NCBI RefSeq assembly: GCF_007747795.1
Contig: NZ_CP036275.1
Span: forward strand, 7,370,001 to 7,434,000
Direction: 5' to 3'
DNA: 64,000 nt
Origin: Maioricimonas rarisocia
GTDB taxonomy: Bacteria; Planctomycetota; Planctomycetia; Planctomycetales; Planctomycetaceae
Shown: piece after piece, positions 16,999 through 25,294 of the stretch
Position numbering within the stretch: position 1 is the first letter of the stretch
Layout of the letters: each line of letters begins with the position of its first letter
The notes under the pieces: model-generated
Databases searched by the model: none
The model's input: only the letters and a program-made list of their open reading frames with translations
What the model was told of the DNA's origin: nothing
Position numbers and translations under genes: made by a program

Positions 16999-18314
16999 AG
17001 GTCCAGCTCGATATCGTCGACGTCGTCGGCTGCTCTGGCCTGACGTTCCACTGCCGTCAGTTCGGTATCAGAAATCGTCAGTGCGTAATGTGCGCGCGGG
17101 TCGAAGTCTTCGTGCAGTTCGATCCGGTCCAGCACGTCGCCGACCAGCTTCTTCAGAAAGATTCGCGGGGCCACGCCGATCTTGCCGCCAAGCGTGCCGG
17201 CGACCGCACCGGCCAGCGTCTGCACATAGTCGTCGTCGCACTTCTGACTGATCTGCTCAGGGGTTCGGCTGTGCTGGGCGTAGATGTCCCGTACCTTGCT
17301 GCCCACGCGGCAGAGACGTTCGAGGTTGAAGCCAGGCAGGCGAATCTGGACTGCCAGCGGATTATCGAACTTCGACTCGGTCTGAAAGTCGACGTGCAGG
17401 CGCTGCGCGAGCGGTTCCAGTCGCGAAATCCCCTGTGGTCCTTCGAAAAACGCCGGCGTGCCGGTAATCAGCAGATACAGCCCGGGAAACCGCCCCGAGT
17501 CGACTTCATCGATGAGCTGGCGGAGGGCATTGAGACTCTTGTCCCGCACGTCGGAGCGGACCCGCTGGATCGTTTCGACTTCGTCCAGCACGACCAGCAT
17601 GCCCGCCTGACCCGAATCGCGCAGCACCGTTAGCAGCCCCTGCAGAAAGCTGAGTGCACCGAAGTGATCGATGTCCCCTTTCACGCCGGCGTACTTCTTC
17701 GCGGCCGACGCCACATTCGGCTGTCCCGCCAGCCAGGCGAGAATCGATTCCGCGACGGCCAGGTTGCCCTCGGCCTGAGCCCGGCGGTAACCGCGAAGGG
17801 CAGCACTGAAAGTCGGCGTCGACTGGCTGACGGCGGCCAACCGCTGTTCGAGCAGCGCCTCGGTCCGGGCCACGAGGGCCTGTTCGTCCGACTCGTCGAT
17901 GGTCCCCTCCGCAAGGACGTCTTCTTCCAGCGTAAAGAACCAGCCGTCCACAATGTTCCGGAGTGCTCCGTGGGGGGTATCCGCCGTCGCCAGTCGTTCG
18001 ATCATGCGGCGGTAGACGGTCTCCAGCCGGTGCAGCGGCGTTTCGGCTTCGGAGACCTGAACCTCCGCGGTGGCGAAGCCGAGCTTGCGGGCGCGGTCTC
18101 CCAGCCAGCGGGCGAAGAAGGTTTTCCCGCAGCCGTACTCTCCCCGCACCGCCTTGAACACGCTTCCCCCCGAGCGGACCTTCTCCAGTTCTTTCGACAA
18201 CGCGTCTTCGAAACGGTCGAGGCCGACGGCGAAGGCGTCGAGACTGTTGCGCGGCACGGTACCCCGACGAAGGGCGTCGATGATCTCTTCGCGACGTTGT
18301 GGACTGATCGTCAC
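16995..18314 (-). CDS. brxD: BREX ATP-binding protein BrxD
   Basis: 439 aa from a GTG at 18314 that overlaps the stop of the upstream 168-aa gene as GTGA; the longer ATG frame to 18704 would overlap that gene fully and has shadow composition. The N-terminus is TISPQRREEIIDALRRGTVP. Walker A is GEYGCGKTFFARWL near residue 50, Walker B is GMLVVLDEVETI near residue 235, and a conserved LYLLITGTPAFFEG follows. These match the BrxD/DUF2791 family of P-loop ATPases found in type 2 and type 6 BREX. Cytoplasmic; likely a motor or regulatory ATPase working with BrxHI. Confidence 0.9.
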   Translation of the reverse strand: MTISPQRREEIIDALRRGTVPRNSLDAFAVGLDRFEDALSKELEKVRSGGSVFKAVRGEYGCGKTFFARWLGDRARKLGFATAEVQVSEAETPLHRLETVYRRMIERLATADTPHGALRNIVDGWFFTLEEDVLAEGTIDESDEQALVARTEALLEQRLAAVSQSTPTFSAALRGYRRAQAEGNLAVAESILAWLAGQPNVASAAKKYAGVKGDIDHFGALSFLQGLLTVLRDSGQAGMLVVLDEVETIQRVRSDVRDKSLNALRQLIDEVDSGRFPGLYLLITGTPAFFEGPQGISRLEPLAQRLHVDFQTESKFDNPLAVQIRLPGFNLERLCRVGSKVRDIYAQHSRTPEQISQKCDDDYVQTLAGAVAGTLGGKIGVAPRIFLKKLVGDVLDRIELHEDFDPRAHYALTISDTELTAVERQARAADDVDDIELDL

Positions 18315-18817
18315 TGTTCTTCTTCCTCCTCTGCCTCCTCTGCTTCGCCTGGAGGTGGCAGCGGCAGGTCGCTCTCGCCGTCGGACAAAGGCAGGAACCG
18401 CGGATCCGGCCGATCCCACCAGTCTGCGTACGCCACCGGAAACCGGCCCTGTTCTGCATAGCCGAGCATTCGCGTGTACCACCCCGCGTAAGACCAGTCC
18501 TCCCCACGCCCCAGCGATACGATTTGGGGAAATCGCTCGACGAATCGATCGGCCAGTTGCTGGACGGTGTCCTGTCTGGCATCCCGCCAACCGAAATACT
18601 CGTTCTCCTGGCGGCTTGAGTAGTGTGCCGCAAGGTCCCAGTCTCGCAGCATGGCTCCGTGAGATCTGAGCGTGTTCCCGCGATGCGTCACGGAACACCG
18701 CCACGAACCACCGGAGGCGGACATGCCGGGGGAGATGCGCACAAGCTGGTAACCGCGTTTGTGCAGTTCGTGCACCATTCGCAGAACGCGTAGTGCACGC
18801 CGCTCATGGTCTCTCAT
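18311..18817 (-). CDS. Small unknown protein embedded in the BREX operon between pglZ and brxD
   Basis: 168 aa. It is coupled on both sides: TGATG with pglZ upstream and GTGA with brxD downstream. The N-terminus MRDHERRALRVLRMVHELHK looks helical. The centre holds aromatic motifs (GYQLVRISPGMSASGGSWR, ENEYFGWRDA, RGEDWSYAGWYTRML), and the tail is very acidic (PPGEAEEAEEEEEQ). No enzyme motif is visible. Not part of the six-gene type 2 set as I know it (pglW, X, Y, Z, brxD, brxHI). The overlaps and sensible composition argue that it is a real, co-translated component. Confidence 0.82.
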   Translation of the reverse strand: MRDHERRALRVLRMVHELHKRGYQLVRISPGMSASGGSWRCSVTHRGNTLRSHGAMLRDWDLAAHYSSRQENEYFGWRDARQDTVQQLADRFVERFPQIVSLGRGEDWSYAGWYTRMLGYAEQGRFPVAYADWWDRPDPRFLPLSDGESDLPLPPPGEAEEAEEEEEQ

Positions 18818-21501
18818 CAGGAAGACTCCCCAAGATCAAACTGCTTGAGCAGCAGCGGGCGGTCGAGCGCGATCGTGTCGGAGGCATCGTCGCGACTGAT
18901 CACCTGATAACCATCGATATTGAGCACCTGCGTCACCTTCGCGAGCAGGCCCCGCAGCCGCATCAGCGAACAGCCGAGCTCCCGGGCCAGGGCCGGCGAG
19001 GTCAGTTTTCCGCCCCGACGGTCGAGACTCGTGAGCAGACGGGTGAGCTGTTGGTCGTCGACCGGCTTGCGACCGCCCAGCTCTTTCTGACTGGCGTAAA
19101 CCGGCGAGTTGAGAAGTGCGGAAATCCAGTGCGGTACGGCACTCGCTGGCTCCAGAGCCGACGTACTGGTCATCGGCTCGACATCGGGGTCGAAGAGTCG
19201 CCCCGGCTTCGGCTTTGGCGGCGGGGGTGGCGTGACGACCTGTTCTGTTTCAGAAGCGGGGGCGTCGGCATTCCACCACACCGGCAGATCGACGGGGGCT
19301 TCGGTCCAGCCGTCAGGGGGTGTGTCGCCAGCCGTGAGGACGGCGATTGGGACGATCATCTCCTGCGGCGAAACTCCGCCGTGGTAACCGTTCTTCTTTC
19401 CCTTATAACGGAGCTTTTCGGTCCAGGGGGCGATCAGCGTCTGCGAGTCGGGCATGACGACCCGCGGCCCCTTGATTCGCAATTCGCCAGGTTCCGGCTC
19501 TCCCTCGTCGGGGCGCCAGCGGTCGCCGCCGCCCTCATACTGCCGGAACCTTGTGTGGTTCTCGATGATGTGTCCGTGATCGCTGAGGAGGACCACCGTT
19601 CGCCGGGCGGTCCGGGCCCCCTGCAGCAGCGTGGGGAGCGCGACGATCGTATCGCGCGTCCACGGAGTATCGATCTGGTCCCCCTTGAGCAGGTGGTCGT
19701 CGACCGCGTTGACGACCACGCCGACAATGCGCCGGTGCTGCGAAGCAATTGCCTCGCGAATCTCTCCCGAGAGGCCGCCATCATCCGATTCGAGCAGCGA
19801 CTTCTTGTGAAACAGGACGGGAGGGGAGTCGGCCCGACAGTGTTTGAGCAGTGCCGGGTGCTGCGTAAAGGCGGACTGTTCCTGCGTTCCGTTTCCCTGG
19901 CTGCGTCGTCCGGAAAGAAGGCTGCAGCGTGAGACCTCGGTGAGCGACGGAACCGTTGCCAGACCGGGCCGCAGTCCGACTCCTTCCTCCACGAGCAGTG
20001 CCCAGTCGCGGCCGAGCAGGTCGGCCATCAGTTCGCGAAAGACCGCGACACTCATTCCGTCCAGCACGACGACGAGCACGCGTGTTCGAGCGGCAAGGGG
20101 GGCGACGATCTGATCGAGGATCCTCTCGACAGGCATGACGAACGCGTCGCTGGTCTTACTGGCCGTCCAGTCGACGAGCAGCCGGGCAAACTGTTCGGAG
20201 TCCTGTTCGCGATAGCGTGTCACCCGTTCGCACAACTGCGCGTACGCCTGCGAGAGCTCCTGCACCGGGTCGCCGTTACGCAGGGTCTGGCGGGCCCAGT
20301 CGAGGAAGCCCCCCTCCCGCAGATAGTGGCGGGCAGCGTCTGCGAGCGACTGCGGTTTCGTCGAACTTTGAGACCGGATGAGCCAGCGGACCAGCCGCAT
20401 TGCCATCTCCAGACGCTGCAGCCGGCGCGACTCCCGCCTTGCCGCGTCATGCTCGAGGATCGACTCCCGCACCTGATCCAGCGACTCCGTCGAGGTGACT
20501 GCCGAAGAAGCGACGACATCGGACAGAGTCCGGCCGAAGTGTTGCAGGCGCTGGTCGAAACCAATCGGCGATGTGTCGCTGATCCAGGCGAAGCGATCCG
20601 CCTCAAGTTCATACAGGATCTCGTCGGCCCGGGCCAGCAGGTGCTTCCGTTTCGGAAGCGGAAGGGACTCCATGCGAACCGCTTCCGTCGCGGCAGCTTG
20701 CCAGCGCTCACGAATCGGTGCCGCCGGCGACTCTCCCCCCAGGTACTTCACCTCGAGCTTGCCGAGACTCTTCTGCAGCTTCTGCGAGGCCCGCGGGTTA
20801 AAGATGACTCCCAGCACCAGTCCGATGGGGAGGGTGTCCGGGGAGGGCTGGCTGGCGACGCAATCGAGGATTGCTGCTGCTGCCGGTCCGGTCTGTTCGA
20901 CGAGCCACTCTCTGGCGGCTGCGCGGAATTCTTCGCTGGAGCTGCGAAAGCCTGCAACCGCTTCGGCGTCGGCCGACCAGCGGAGCAGTGCTGCAAGATC
21001 GATGCCCCGCGTATCGAGCCCGATCCTGTGTTGCAGCAGGATCCGCCAGACCGTCTCAGCGTCCAGAAAGCCGCTGGGAACAGGAGGAAAGCCGCCCGGC
21101 GGATTGAGATCGACGAGCATGTCGGCGATCCAGCTGTACCGCGTCAGTCGGGGATCAATCGCCCGAGCCTGAAACAGCGACTGGACGATCTGCCAGCCAT
21201 CGAGGGGGACGAACCGGCGGGGCGTCAGTCGCAGCAGGATATCGTCGCTGATCTGCGCGTCGTCGACATTCGAGATGAGGACGCGCGTGCAGTGGTCAGC
21301 CGGCTGGAGCAGCGCCTCGCGCATGGCGAGTGGCGAATCACACTGGAAGATCGCGTACTGTTCGTCGCCGACCTCCACCCGTGGATCGCCGGTCCAGCGA
21401 CCGGCAGCGCGGATGCCGATCGTTTGTGCGCCGCTCCGCTTCTTGCGGATGGCGTCGACCTGGGCGCGGATCTGGCTGAGCGTCGGGGCTGGCTGGCTCA
21501 C
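18817..21501 (-). CDS. pglZ: BREX type 2 phosphatase-like protein PglZ
   Basis: 894 aa from the GTG at 21501, which overlaps the pglY stop as GTGA; an ATG nine codons earlier (21528) is possible. The alkaline-phosphatase superfamily core lies around residues 480-700. VLVVVLDGMSVAVFRELM holds the metal-binding Asp, VPSLTEVSRCSLLSG the nucleophile-region Thr/Ser, and VVLLSDHGHIIENHT the Asp-His-Gly-His metal site. PglZ is a core component of all BREX types, thought to act with PglX. The C-terminal 100 residues (SRDDASDTIALDRPLLLKQF) form a small winged-helix-like unit. The length is normal for type 2 PglZ. Confidence 0.93.
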   Translation of the reverse strand: MSQPAPTLSQIRAQVDAIRKKRSGAQTIGIRAAGRWTGDPRVEVGDEQYAIFQCDSPLAMREALLQPADHCTRVLISNVDDAQISDDILLRLTPRRFVPLDGWQIVQSLFQARAIDPRLTRYSWIADMLVDLNPPGGFPPVPSGFLDAETVWRILLQHRIGLDTRGIDLAALLRWSADAEAVAGFRSSSEEFRAAAREWLVEQTGPAAAAILDCVASQPSPDTLPIGLVLGVIFNPRASQKLQKSLGKLEVKYLGGESPAAPIRERWQAAATEAVRMESLPLPKRKHLLARADEILYELEADRFAWISDTSPIGFDQRLQHFGRTLSDVVASSAVTSTESLDQVRESILEHDAARRESRRLQRLEMAMRLVRWLIRSQSSTKPQSLADAARHYLREGGFLDWARQTLRNGDPVQELSQAYAQLCERVTRYREQDSEQFARLLVDWTASKTSDAFVMPVERILDQIVAPLAARTRVLVVVLDGMSVAVFRELMADLLGRDWALLVEEGVGLRPGLATVPSLTEVSRCSLLSGRRSQGNGTQEQSAFTQHPALLKHCRADSPPVLFHKKSLLESDDGGLSGEIREAIASQHRRIVGVVVNAVDDHLLKGDQIDTPWTRDTIVALPTLLQGARTARRTVVLLSDHGHIIENHTRFRQYEGGGDRWRPDEGEPEPGELRIKGPRVVMPDSQTLIAPWTEKLRYKGKKNGYHGGVSPQEMIVPIAVLTAGDTPPDGWTEAPVDLPVWWNADAPASETEQVVTPPPPPKPKPGRLFDPDVEPMTSTSALEPASAVPHWISALLNSPVYASQKELGGRKPVDDQQLTRLLTSLDRRGGKLTSPALARELGCSLMRLRGLLAKVTQVLNIDGYQVISRDDASDTIALDRPLLLKQFDLGESS

Positions 21502-24500
21502 GCGTCGGTCTCCTCTTCCACGATCCACTGCAGATTCACCCGCACCTGCCGCCCCTCCTTCACGTGCTGGCGAAGCTGTTCCAGCCGCTGTCCGGCCCTG
21601 TCGAGATCCACCCCGGATGCTTCACCCTGATCAACGACCCTCCTGCCCGGTTCGGCGCGGCGATACTCGGAGGACTGAGTCACAGCGGGACTCGCTTCCT
21701 GCGTCTCCGACGCACTGGTCACTGCGGAGCCGGCAACGGGTGCGGCGGGCGGGGGCTGTGGCACGGGGGCTGACGTGCTGGCGGCAGAGGTAATCAGCCG
21801 GATCGACATCGCCTGAGCCTTCTTCAAAGCCGGCCCCAGGGCGATCACATGTTCGTTGCTGGTCAGACTCTCGCGAATCAGGCTTTTGACCTCGGCAACC
21901 TTCTCCGGGATCTGCCCCTCCAGACTCGCCAGCGACTCGAACAGCTCCCAGTTGGTGCTCTCAAGAGTCGCCGCCATTCCCTGTGCATTGGCCCGGCATT
22001 CTCCCATCGCCTCCGCCGTCGTCGCGATACGGGCACCGGCGAGAGCGGCTACGAGTGCGTTGTCGTCGCCCGCCGCATTCGCGTGCACCTGCTCGACAAG
22101 GGTGGCTGTGGCTTCGGCGGTCTTGAGCCGATCCGAATCTCCGATCTCGAGCATGCTCAGCCGTTCCTTCAGCCTGCGGGCGAACGTCTGGCAAGGCACC
22201 CGATCGTGAGCGGCCAGCTTCCTCACTTCTTCGGCCAGTCGCGAGACGTTCACCGCCTTGAGCAGGGGAGACGCCGCCACACCGAAGACCTTGCCCGCAA
22301 CATCGACTGCAGTGTTCCATGCCGACTCGGGCGGCAGCACTTCACGCCGCAGCTCGCAGTCGTTGGGCAGATGCGTCAGCGTCGCGTCGTACGGAGCCCC
22401 ATGCCGAATGACGATTCGATTCGTCTGCTCGGCATAGACGAGGATGATCAGATTCTCGACCTCTTTGGGAAGCCCCATCGGCTGAGGCTCGTCGATCCAC
22501 CTGCGAAGCTGCGCGATGCTCACCGGACCACCGGTCTCGCTCGCCCTGCGGTCGAAGTGTGACTTCCAGTAGTCGCCGATGGCGAAATGCGTCGCATCGT
22601 GCCCCATGTCGCCAATCCGCAGCGGGTTCGCGATCCCCCGCACAAGAGGACGGAGAGGCTTGTCGACCGCGGCCCGTTTGCCGTCGCGGGCCGCATCAAT
22701 GCCGACGGCGAACACCTTCTTGAGGTTGGCCGAGCGAACTTCGGCTTCGAACTCGGGAGCAGCCGGAAACTCGCTTTCCAGCGCCTGCCCCAGCAGTTTC
22801 TCCATCATGCCCCGCAGGTCGGCGGCCACGGGAGGCTGCGGATCGAATGACGGCCAAAGCGAAACGAACTGTTCACTTTTGTCCAGATCGTGCAGCGCAT
22901 CCAGTGCCGCGCCAGCCGTCTCGTCCAGGCCGTAGGCGGCGTTCAGATGGTTACGCACCCGCTGCCGCAGCACACTTCGCTGGTTCTCCAGCTGCGACTT
23001 GGCCGCCTGCCGGTTCTGCGGGGAAAGGTGACTCGAATACTGGTCGAACCGCTCCCCCGTCAGAACGTATTCGAGAACGACCAGCAGCCCCAGATCGCTG
23101 CGGGCTTCTTCGCTGAAGAACTGCGGCACCCAGCAGATGGTTCTGGCACCGTCCGGGTGGGACGACTTGTAGGCCTGCAGTTTACTGATGTCGTCCCGCG
23201 GCCCGTGCCCCTGCTCATCAAAGGGGAAATCGACAATCAGCTTCCATTCGTCCTCGTCATTGTGCAGCGAAGTGTCGGTCAGCTCGCGGATGTTGCGGAA
23301 GAGCACCACGCATTCGCGTGACGTATTCCGCCACAGGAAATCGTAGCGGTGCTCGAACTCGCCATCCCCTTCGACGCCGAGCTGTTCGAACAGCATCTGA
23401 CGCACGCGACGAATGCGGTTCCCCTGATTGTCTTCCCGCTCCGCCTGGCGAATGATGCTCTCGGTATCGACGCCGGAAAGCTGCACCGAGATCGTCGGGT
23501 TCGTCGACTCCTCACCAATACGGATCTCGCCGACCGTCGCCGCCCACTGCCGGCAGCGGCGGAGCACTTCCTGCCCTTCGCGCCCCGGCACCGGCGTGCG
23601 GATCGTCCCGTGATTGAGGGCCGCCAGCCGCTCTGCATTCAGCCCGCTGAGCGACTCCACCTGCGGCACCAGGGCCGAGAGCAGCAGTGTCTTCACCAGC
23701 CGGTCGTCGTTGCGGAAGGCGGTTCGCTTCGGGTCATCGAAGGGAAGCTGCTGCAGCTCTTCGCGGCGGCCATGCTGCTTTTCGAGCATCGGCAGCAGCT
23801 TCTGGTGATACAGCCGTTTGGCGTTATCGAAGTGAATCGCCATCTCGGGACTGAACGCTTCGTCTCCGTGGGCGACCACGTCGAACAGGTCTCCGACGGG
23901 AACGATGTCCCCCACGCTCAGCCAGTCCCGCTGGTCGACGAGCAGTTGCATCATCACCTTCAGCGCGGTCCGTTCCCGCTGCAGCACACTGGAGACGGCA
24001 ATCAGCGTCTGCACCAGAGCCGGACTGAACGGGTACACCTTGCGGAACATCTCCCGGTCGCCGTCGCTGGTCAGCAGCGTCGTCATCACCGAATTGCGGA
24101 TCTTCGACGTCTGCTCGAACGCCGCATCGAGTTCGTCCCGGGCCGCTCTGTTCCTGCAGCGGAGCACACGCTTCTCGGCAATGGCGGGCAGGTTGCGGTC
24201 TTCCAGCGTGATCCGGTGAAACCGCCCCTCCCAGTGCTTGAGAGCATCGCTGAAGTTCAGCCGGTTCGCCCCCGGCACCGATTCCCCGATCAGCTCGCTC
24301 AAGTCCCGCTGGCGGGCGATAAAGCTGATGATCGGGACCGGGCGGTCGGCCGTCTGTGCCTCCACCAGCTTGGCCAGCTTCTGACCCTCCTGATGCACGA
24401 AGTTGAGGTCGGCGGCATGGCTGGCCAGCCACAGAATCAGCTCGTCCAGAAACAGAATCAGGCCGTCGTACCCCAGCTCCTGCGCGTGCTTGCTGATCAC

Positions 24501-25250
24501 CGACAGGCCGGTATCGAGCGGCAGAAACGACTCTCCCTTCGCCCCCGCCTGGATGTCGTACGAGCCGAAGAATTTGCCGATGAGCGCACTGACGAGCTTC
24601 GTCCGCTCTTCGTCACCCGGGCCGGCGATGACGGCGTTGTCGAACCGCTCGGGCGTCCAGGCATCGACCTGCACGTTCCCCCAGCCGCTGTCACCTCCAT
24701 CTCCACCTGCTTCACTGAGGGCCTTGAAGAACGCCTCGTCCCCCATCCGCTGCCGCAGTGCCTGGGCATCGCGGAACAACCCCTCCGCCAGATAGACGCC
24801 GGGGATCGGAGCCTCGGGATGCGTGCGGCGGACGTAGTCGACGTATCCGCCGAGAATGCCCGATTCGACGTCGTGGGCGCCGATCATGTGGTATGGGACG
24901 AGCAGGAATTTGCGGCCGGTGATCCAGTCGTTGTGCTTCTGGATCGTGCCAGTCAGTTCGGGAATCCCTTTGGCGACCGGGTTCCCCTGCAGGATCAGAT
25001 GCAGGATCGCCATGAAGTGGCTTTTACCACTACCGAAACTGCCGTGCAGATACGTCGCCTTGCTCGTGCCACTGGTGACCGCGCCGCTGATGAAGTTGAG
25101 CGCGTCGTCGAAGCAGCGGACAAGCTGCGGCGTGGGGACGTAGGTGGAGACGGTCGCCTGCGGGTCGGTGACGCCCTCGGTCAGTTTGAGGACGAACTGG
25201 CCCTTGTCGACGTGCTCGGGGATGTCGATCAGTTCTTTGAGAAGCGTCAT
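21498..25250 (-). CDS. pglY: BREX type 2 ATPase PglY
   Basis: 1250 aa. Walker A is YLHGSFGSGKSHFMAIL near residue 65 and Walker B is YDGLILFLDELILWLASH near residue 265. The long central region matches the BrxC/PglY family of large P-loop ATPases. A Pro/Ala/Ser-rich linker lies around residues 1150-1200, and the C-terminus is a short conserved cap (EQLRQHVKEGRQVRVNLQWI). It starts 44 bp after pglX and overlaps pglZ. In type 2 systems PglY replaces BrxC. Cytoplasmic; probably an assembled ATPase machine on DNA. Confidence 0.93.
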   Translation of the reverse strand: MTLLKELIDIPEHVDKGQFVLKLTEGVTDPQATVSTYVPTPQLVRCFDDALNFISGAVTSGTSKATYLHGSFGSGKSHFMAILHLILQGNPVAKGIPELTGTIQKHNDWITGRKFLLVPYHMIGAHDVESGILGGYVDYVRRTHPEAPIPGVYLAEGLFRDAQALRQRMGDEAFFKALSEAGGDGGDSGWGNVQVDAWTPERFDNAVIAGPGDEERTKLVSALIGKFFGSYDIQAGAKGESFLPLDTGLSVISKHAQELGYDGLILFLDELILWLASHAADLNFVHQEGQKLAKLVEAQTADRPVPIISFIARQRDLSELIGESVPGANRLNFSDALKHWEGRFHRITLEDRNLPAIAEKRVLRCRNRAARDELDAAFEQTSKIRNSVMTTLLTSDGDREMFRKVYPFSPALVQTLIAVSSVLQRERTALKVMMQLLVDQRDWLSVGDIVPVGDLFDVVAHGDEAFSPEMAIHFDNAKRLYHQKLLPMLEKQHGRREELQQLPFDDPKRTAFRNDDRLVKTLLLSALVPQVESLSGLNAERLAALNHGTIRTPVPGREGQEVLRRCRQWAATVGEIRIGEESTNPTISVQLSGVDTESIIRQAEREDNQGNRIRRVRQMLFEQLGVEGDGEFEHRYDFLWRNTSRECVVLFRNIRELTDTSLHNDEDEWKLIVDFPFDEQGHGPRDDISKLQAYKSSHPDGARTICWVPQFFSEEARSDLGLLVVLEYVLTGERFDQYSSHLSPQNRQAAKSQLENQRSVLRQRVRNHLNAAYGLDETAGAALDALHDLDKSEQFVSLWPSFDPQPPVAADLRGMMEKLLGQALESEFPAAPEFEAEVRSANLKKVFAVGIDAARDGKRAAVDKPLRPLVRGIANPLRIGDMGHDATHFAIGDYWKSHFDRRASETGGPVSIAQLRRWIDEPQPMGLPKEVENLIILVYAEQTNRIVIRHGAPYDATLTHLPNDCELRREVLPPESAWNTAVDVAGKVFGVAASPLLKAVNVSRLAEEVRKLAAHDRVPCQTFARRLKERLSMLEIGDSDRLKTAEATATLVEQVHANAAGDDNALVAALAGARIATTAEAMGECRANAQGMAATLESTNWELFESLASLEGQIPEKVAEVKSLIRESLTSNEHVIALGPALKKAQAMSIRLITSAASTSAPVPQPPPAAPVAGSAVTSASETQEASPAVTQSSEYRRAEPGRRVVDQGEASGVDLDRAGQRLEQLRQHVKEGRQVRVNLQWIVEEETDA

Positions 25251-25294
25251 CTCTCAGCTTTCACTCGTCAGCAGTCTGCTGATGATCGTGGATT

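Noticed and set aside
6985-18314. Reading the helicase, PLD, methyltransferase and BREX helicase together as a DISARM locus
   Set aside because: No DrmA or DrmB (DUF1998) is present, the PLD protein is far larger than DrmC, and pglW/X/Y/Z and brxD clearly define type 2 BREX.
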